A stretch of 64,000 bases of DNA from Verrucomicrobiia bacterium (GTDB lineage: Bacteria; Verrucomicrobiota; Verrucomicrobiia; Verrucomicrobiales; DEV007). The notes under the pieces were generated by a model that worked only from the letters and a program-made list of their open reading frames with translations, was not told where the DNA came from and did not search any database. The position numbers were made by a program, and so were the translations under genes. This document shows positions 61,988 through 64,000 of this stretch, in pieces (position 1 is the stretch's first letter; each line of letters starts with the position of its first letter). The stretch is taken from positions 1 to 64,000 of the forward strand of contig JAGRPB010000007.1 of the NCBI GenBank assembly GCA_020439945.1, written 5' to 3'.

Positions 61988-64000
61988 ATGTCAGCCTCGA
62001 CCGCATCTCATCTCGAACTGATCGGCGACGAACACATCCCCGCGAAAGACGGCGTGATGGTGATCCCGAACCGGCTTCAGTTTCAGGATCTGCTGCACCT
62101 GGAAAAGAGCTTTGAAAGTCGCCGTGTGGTGTTCCTGATCGAGCGCGGCTTTGGCTACGATCCACTGCTGCAGGCGCATCTGGAGAAAGACGACGTGGAG
62201 GCGATCGAATTCGCCAGCGAAGAGAGTTTGCGGGAGACGTTCAAAAAGCAGATCCATGAGTTGATCGCGGACGATGTCGTTCTCATTTTCGTGCCCGGCG
62301 AAAGTTGCACCCGTGTCGGCCAGATTCAGACAGTGCCGACGAAGGTGCTGACTTTTCTGATCGAAGTCGGAGCGCCGGTCCTGCCGCTTTTCGTGGAGCA
62401 TCCCGCCGATGGTTGTCTCTCCATCGAGAACATCCGCGACCTGGACCGTATCGTCCTTTCTTTCGGGAAAGTACTGGAGCGCGAGGCCGTGACGCTGGCG
62501 AACTACCAGGAGGAAATACTCGGTGCCGGAGAAGCGGCCTTTTCACGACGCCCGATCCTGAAAATGCACCTCGCCTGGGCCCTGTTGCGTGGACTCAAGA
62601 AACACGGGGCCACGGACAAGATCATCGATGGCAACGACGGGTCCGAATTGCGCTTCGACAAGCTGCTCGCCGCCGCGATTGTGTTGGCACAACACATCCA
62701 ACAGGAAACGGAGCAACCCCGGGTGGGGATCATCCTGCCTCCCGGAAAGGGGGGCGTGCTCGCCAACCTGGCGGTGCTCTTCGCCGGCAAGGTGCCCGTG
62801 AATCTGAATTTTACCGCGGGCGAAAAAGCGATTGCTTCCTGCATCGAACAGAGCGGGATCGACAAGTTTATCACCGCGGACCCGTTCGTCCGAAAGATGA
62901 GCCGCTTTCCGTGGCCGCCGAACAAGCAGCTCATTTTCATCGAGCGGGTGCTGCCGCAGTTGAAGTCGAAGATCGCGCTCTGGTACCTGCTGGCAAAAAT
63001 TCTGCCGGCCGGGCTGATTGCTTCGCTCATCAAGCTGCCGAAAAAGGGAGACCACGAGGAGGCGGTGCTCCTTTTCACCAGCGGAAGTTCCGGCGATCCC
63101 AAGGGAGTGGTACTCTCGCACCGGAACCTGCTCGCCAACGTCAATCAGTTCGGTTCCCGCATTGACCTCAAGTCCGAGGACAAGGTGTTGGGATGTCTGC
63201 CGCTCTTTCACAGTTTCGGCTGTACCGTCACGTTGTGGTACCCCATCATCGAGGGGCTCACGCTGGTGACTTATCCGAGTCCGCTGGACACCGGAAAGCT
63301 GGCGGAACTGATTGAGTCACATCGCATCAGCCTGATCCTGGCGACGCCGACCTTTCTCCGAGGCTACCTGCGCAAAGCCAAGCCTGAGCAACTCGCCTCG
63401 GCCAAGCTAGTCGTCACCGGCGCGGAAAAACTGCCGACCAAACTGGCGGAGGCCTTTCACAAACGCTTCGGCAAACCCGTGCTGGAGGGTTACGGCCTCA
63501 CCGAGACATCACCCGTGACCAACGTCAATTTGCCCGATCCGGAACCCGAGGGCTCCGGCGATCGGCGCCCCTTGCTGCCGAGTCATCGTCCCGGTTCCGT
63601 CGGCGCCCCGATTCCGGGTGTGGCGGTTCGCATCACCGATCCGAATACCGACGAGCCTCTTCCCCTGCACCAGAGCGGCATGATCTGGCTGAAAGGCGCC
63701 AATATTTTCGAGGGCTACCTGGGTCAGCCGGAGAAGACCGCCGAGGTCATCAGGCATGACTGGTTCAAGACCGGGGACATCGGCCGGGTCGACGAAGATG
63801 GGTTTCTCTACATCGAAGGCAGGCTATCGCGCTTTTCCAAGATTGGTGGCGAAATGGTGCCTCACGAGACGGTGGAAGCGCTCATCAACGAAGCACTGGG
63901 CTTCGACAATGAGTCGGAGCGAAAGGTCGCCATTGTCGGGGTGCCCGATGAAGCGAAAGGCGAGGCTCTGGTTCTCCTGAGCGCCGAGCCGGGGCTCGAC
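61988..64000 (+). CDS. acyl-CoA/ACP synthetase fused to a degenerate acyltransferase domain (partial at window end)
   Basis: The frame is open from ATG 61988 to the last base, so at least 671 residues are encoded and the C-terminus is missing. The architecture resembles Aas: an N-terminal LPLAT-like part (1-200) and an AMP-binding adenylating domain. In the LPLAT part the H-x4-D block reads PNR29LQFQD34 and the FPEG block reads FVPGESCTRVGQIQ, so both catalytic motifs look lost. The adenylating domain has LLFTSGSSGDPKGVVLSHRN (about 360-379), EGYGLTETSPVTNV and TGDIGRVDEDGFLYIEGRLSRF. It probably activates fatty acids for lipid acylation or storage. Confidence 0.9.
   Translation, partial: MSASTASHLELIGDEHIPAKDGVMVIPNRLQFQDLLHLEKSFESRRVVFLIERGFGYDPLLQAHLEKDDVEAIEFASEESLRETFKKQIHELIADDVVLIFVPGESCTRVGQIQTVPTKVLTFLIEVGAPVLPLFVEHPADGCLSIENIRDLDRIVLSFGKVLEREAVTLANYQEEILGAGEAAFSRRPILKMHLAWALLRGLKKHGATDKIIDGNDGSELRFDKLLAAAIVLAQHIQQETEQPRVGIILPPGKGGVLANLAVLFAGKVPVNLNFTAGEKAIASCIEQSGIDKFITADPFVRKMSRFPWPPNKQLIFIERVLPQLKSKIALWYLLAKILPAGLIASLIKLPKKGDHEEAVLLFTSGSSGDPKGVVLSHRNLLANVNQFGSRIDLKSEDKVLGCLPLFHSFGCTVTLWYPIIEGLTLVTYPSPLDTGKLAELIESHRISLILATPTFLRGYLRKAKPEQLASAKLVVTGAEKLPTKLAEAFHKRFGKPVLEGYGLTETSPVTNVNLPDPEPEGSGDRRPLLPSHRPGSVGAPIPGVAVRITDPNTDEPLPLHQSGMIWLKGANIFEGYLGQPEKTAEVIRHDWFKTGDIGRVDEDGFLYIEGRLSRFSKIGGEMVPHETVEALINEALGFDNESERKVAIVGVPDEAKGEALVLLSAEPGLD

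Overview
The window looks like a stretch of chromosome from a GC-rich Gram-negative bacterium of the PVC group, most likely Verrucomicrobiota. This is inferred from the gene mix: a formylglycine-type sulfatase, twin-arginine exported Gfo/Idh/MocA oxidoreductases, a ThuA-like protein, a CehA/McbA-type hydrolase, DUF2167 and DUF3307 proteins, an HTTM membrane protein, and many short palindromic repeats between genes. No rRNA or tRNA gene was recognised. The left edge holds no cut gene; the last gene (acyl-CoA/ACP synthetase) runs off the right edge.

Layout. 1-3660: a REP-associated tyrosine transposase (RAYT) embedded in its probable REP palindromes, a sulfatase whose stop codon lies inside a REP, and two related 41-42 bp tandem arrays. 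3665-7401: the most notable region, five small same-strand genes of mostly unknown function, each followed by an attC-like site with imperfect hairpin arms and near-constant length. For three of the five units the start core is the exact complement of the unit's own attC R'' box. This is an integron cassette array without a visible integrase (CALIN). 7435-18937: cytochrome c'-like protein, transaldolase, intradiol dioxygenase, class III nucleotide cyclase, a three-gene RND efflux system and an esterase. 19124-29543: mixed housekeeping and accessory genes (HTTM pair, HAD phosphatase, two VOC proteins, acetyltransferase, FMN reductase, pirin, CDF transporter, fabD, M48 protease). 29736-34822: ThuA, PIG-L deacetylase and two paralogous exported Gfo/Idh/MocA enzymes, a carbohydrate-type locus. 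34890-41313: DUF3307, a stand-alone cNMP-binding protein, the classic tig-clpP-clpX order, and an M16 peptidase.

41412-45857: two secreted-protein genes flanked by a direct duplication of the last ~30 codons of the neighbouring CehA-like gene, which suggests an inserted or duplicated segment. 45858-51527: the CehA-like hydrolase, DUF2167, a membrane protein with a zinc ribbon, and a small outer-membrane barrel protein with a strong terminator. 51532-60435: a membrane-stress type locus read leftwards: YqiJ/NfeD-like protein, a large flotillin and a 1773-residue AAA ATPase, opposite a divergent HTH regulator. 60683-64000: an OFA-type MFS transporter and an acyl-activating enzyme fused to a lysophospholipid acyltransferase-like domain whose catalytic residues look lost.

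Several dispersed repeat families recur. They tend to sit at gene 3' ends, sometimes supply stop codons, create false N-terminal extensions in open frames, and once appear to be inserted in frame within the giant ATPase.
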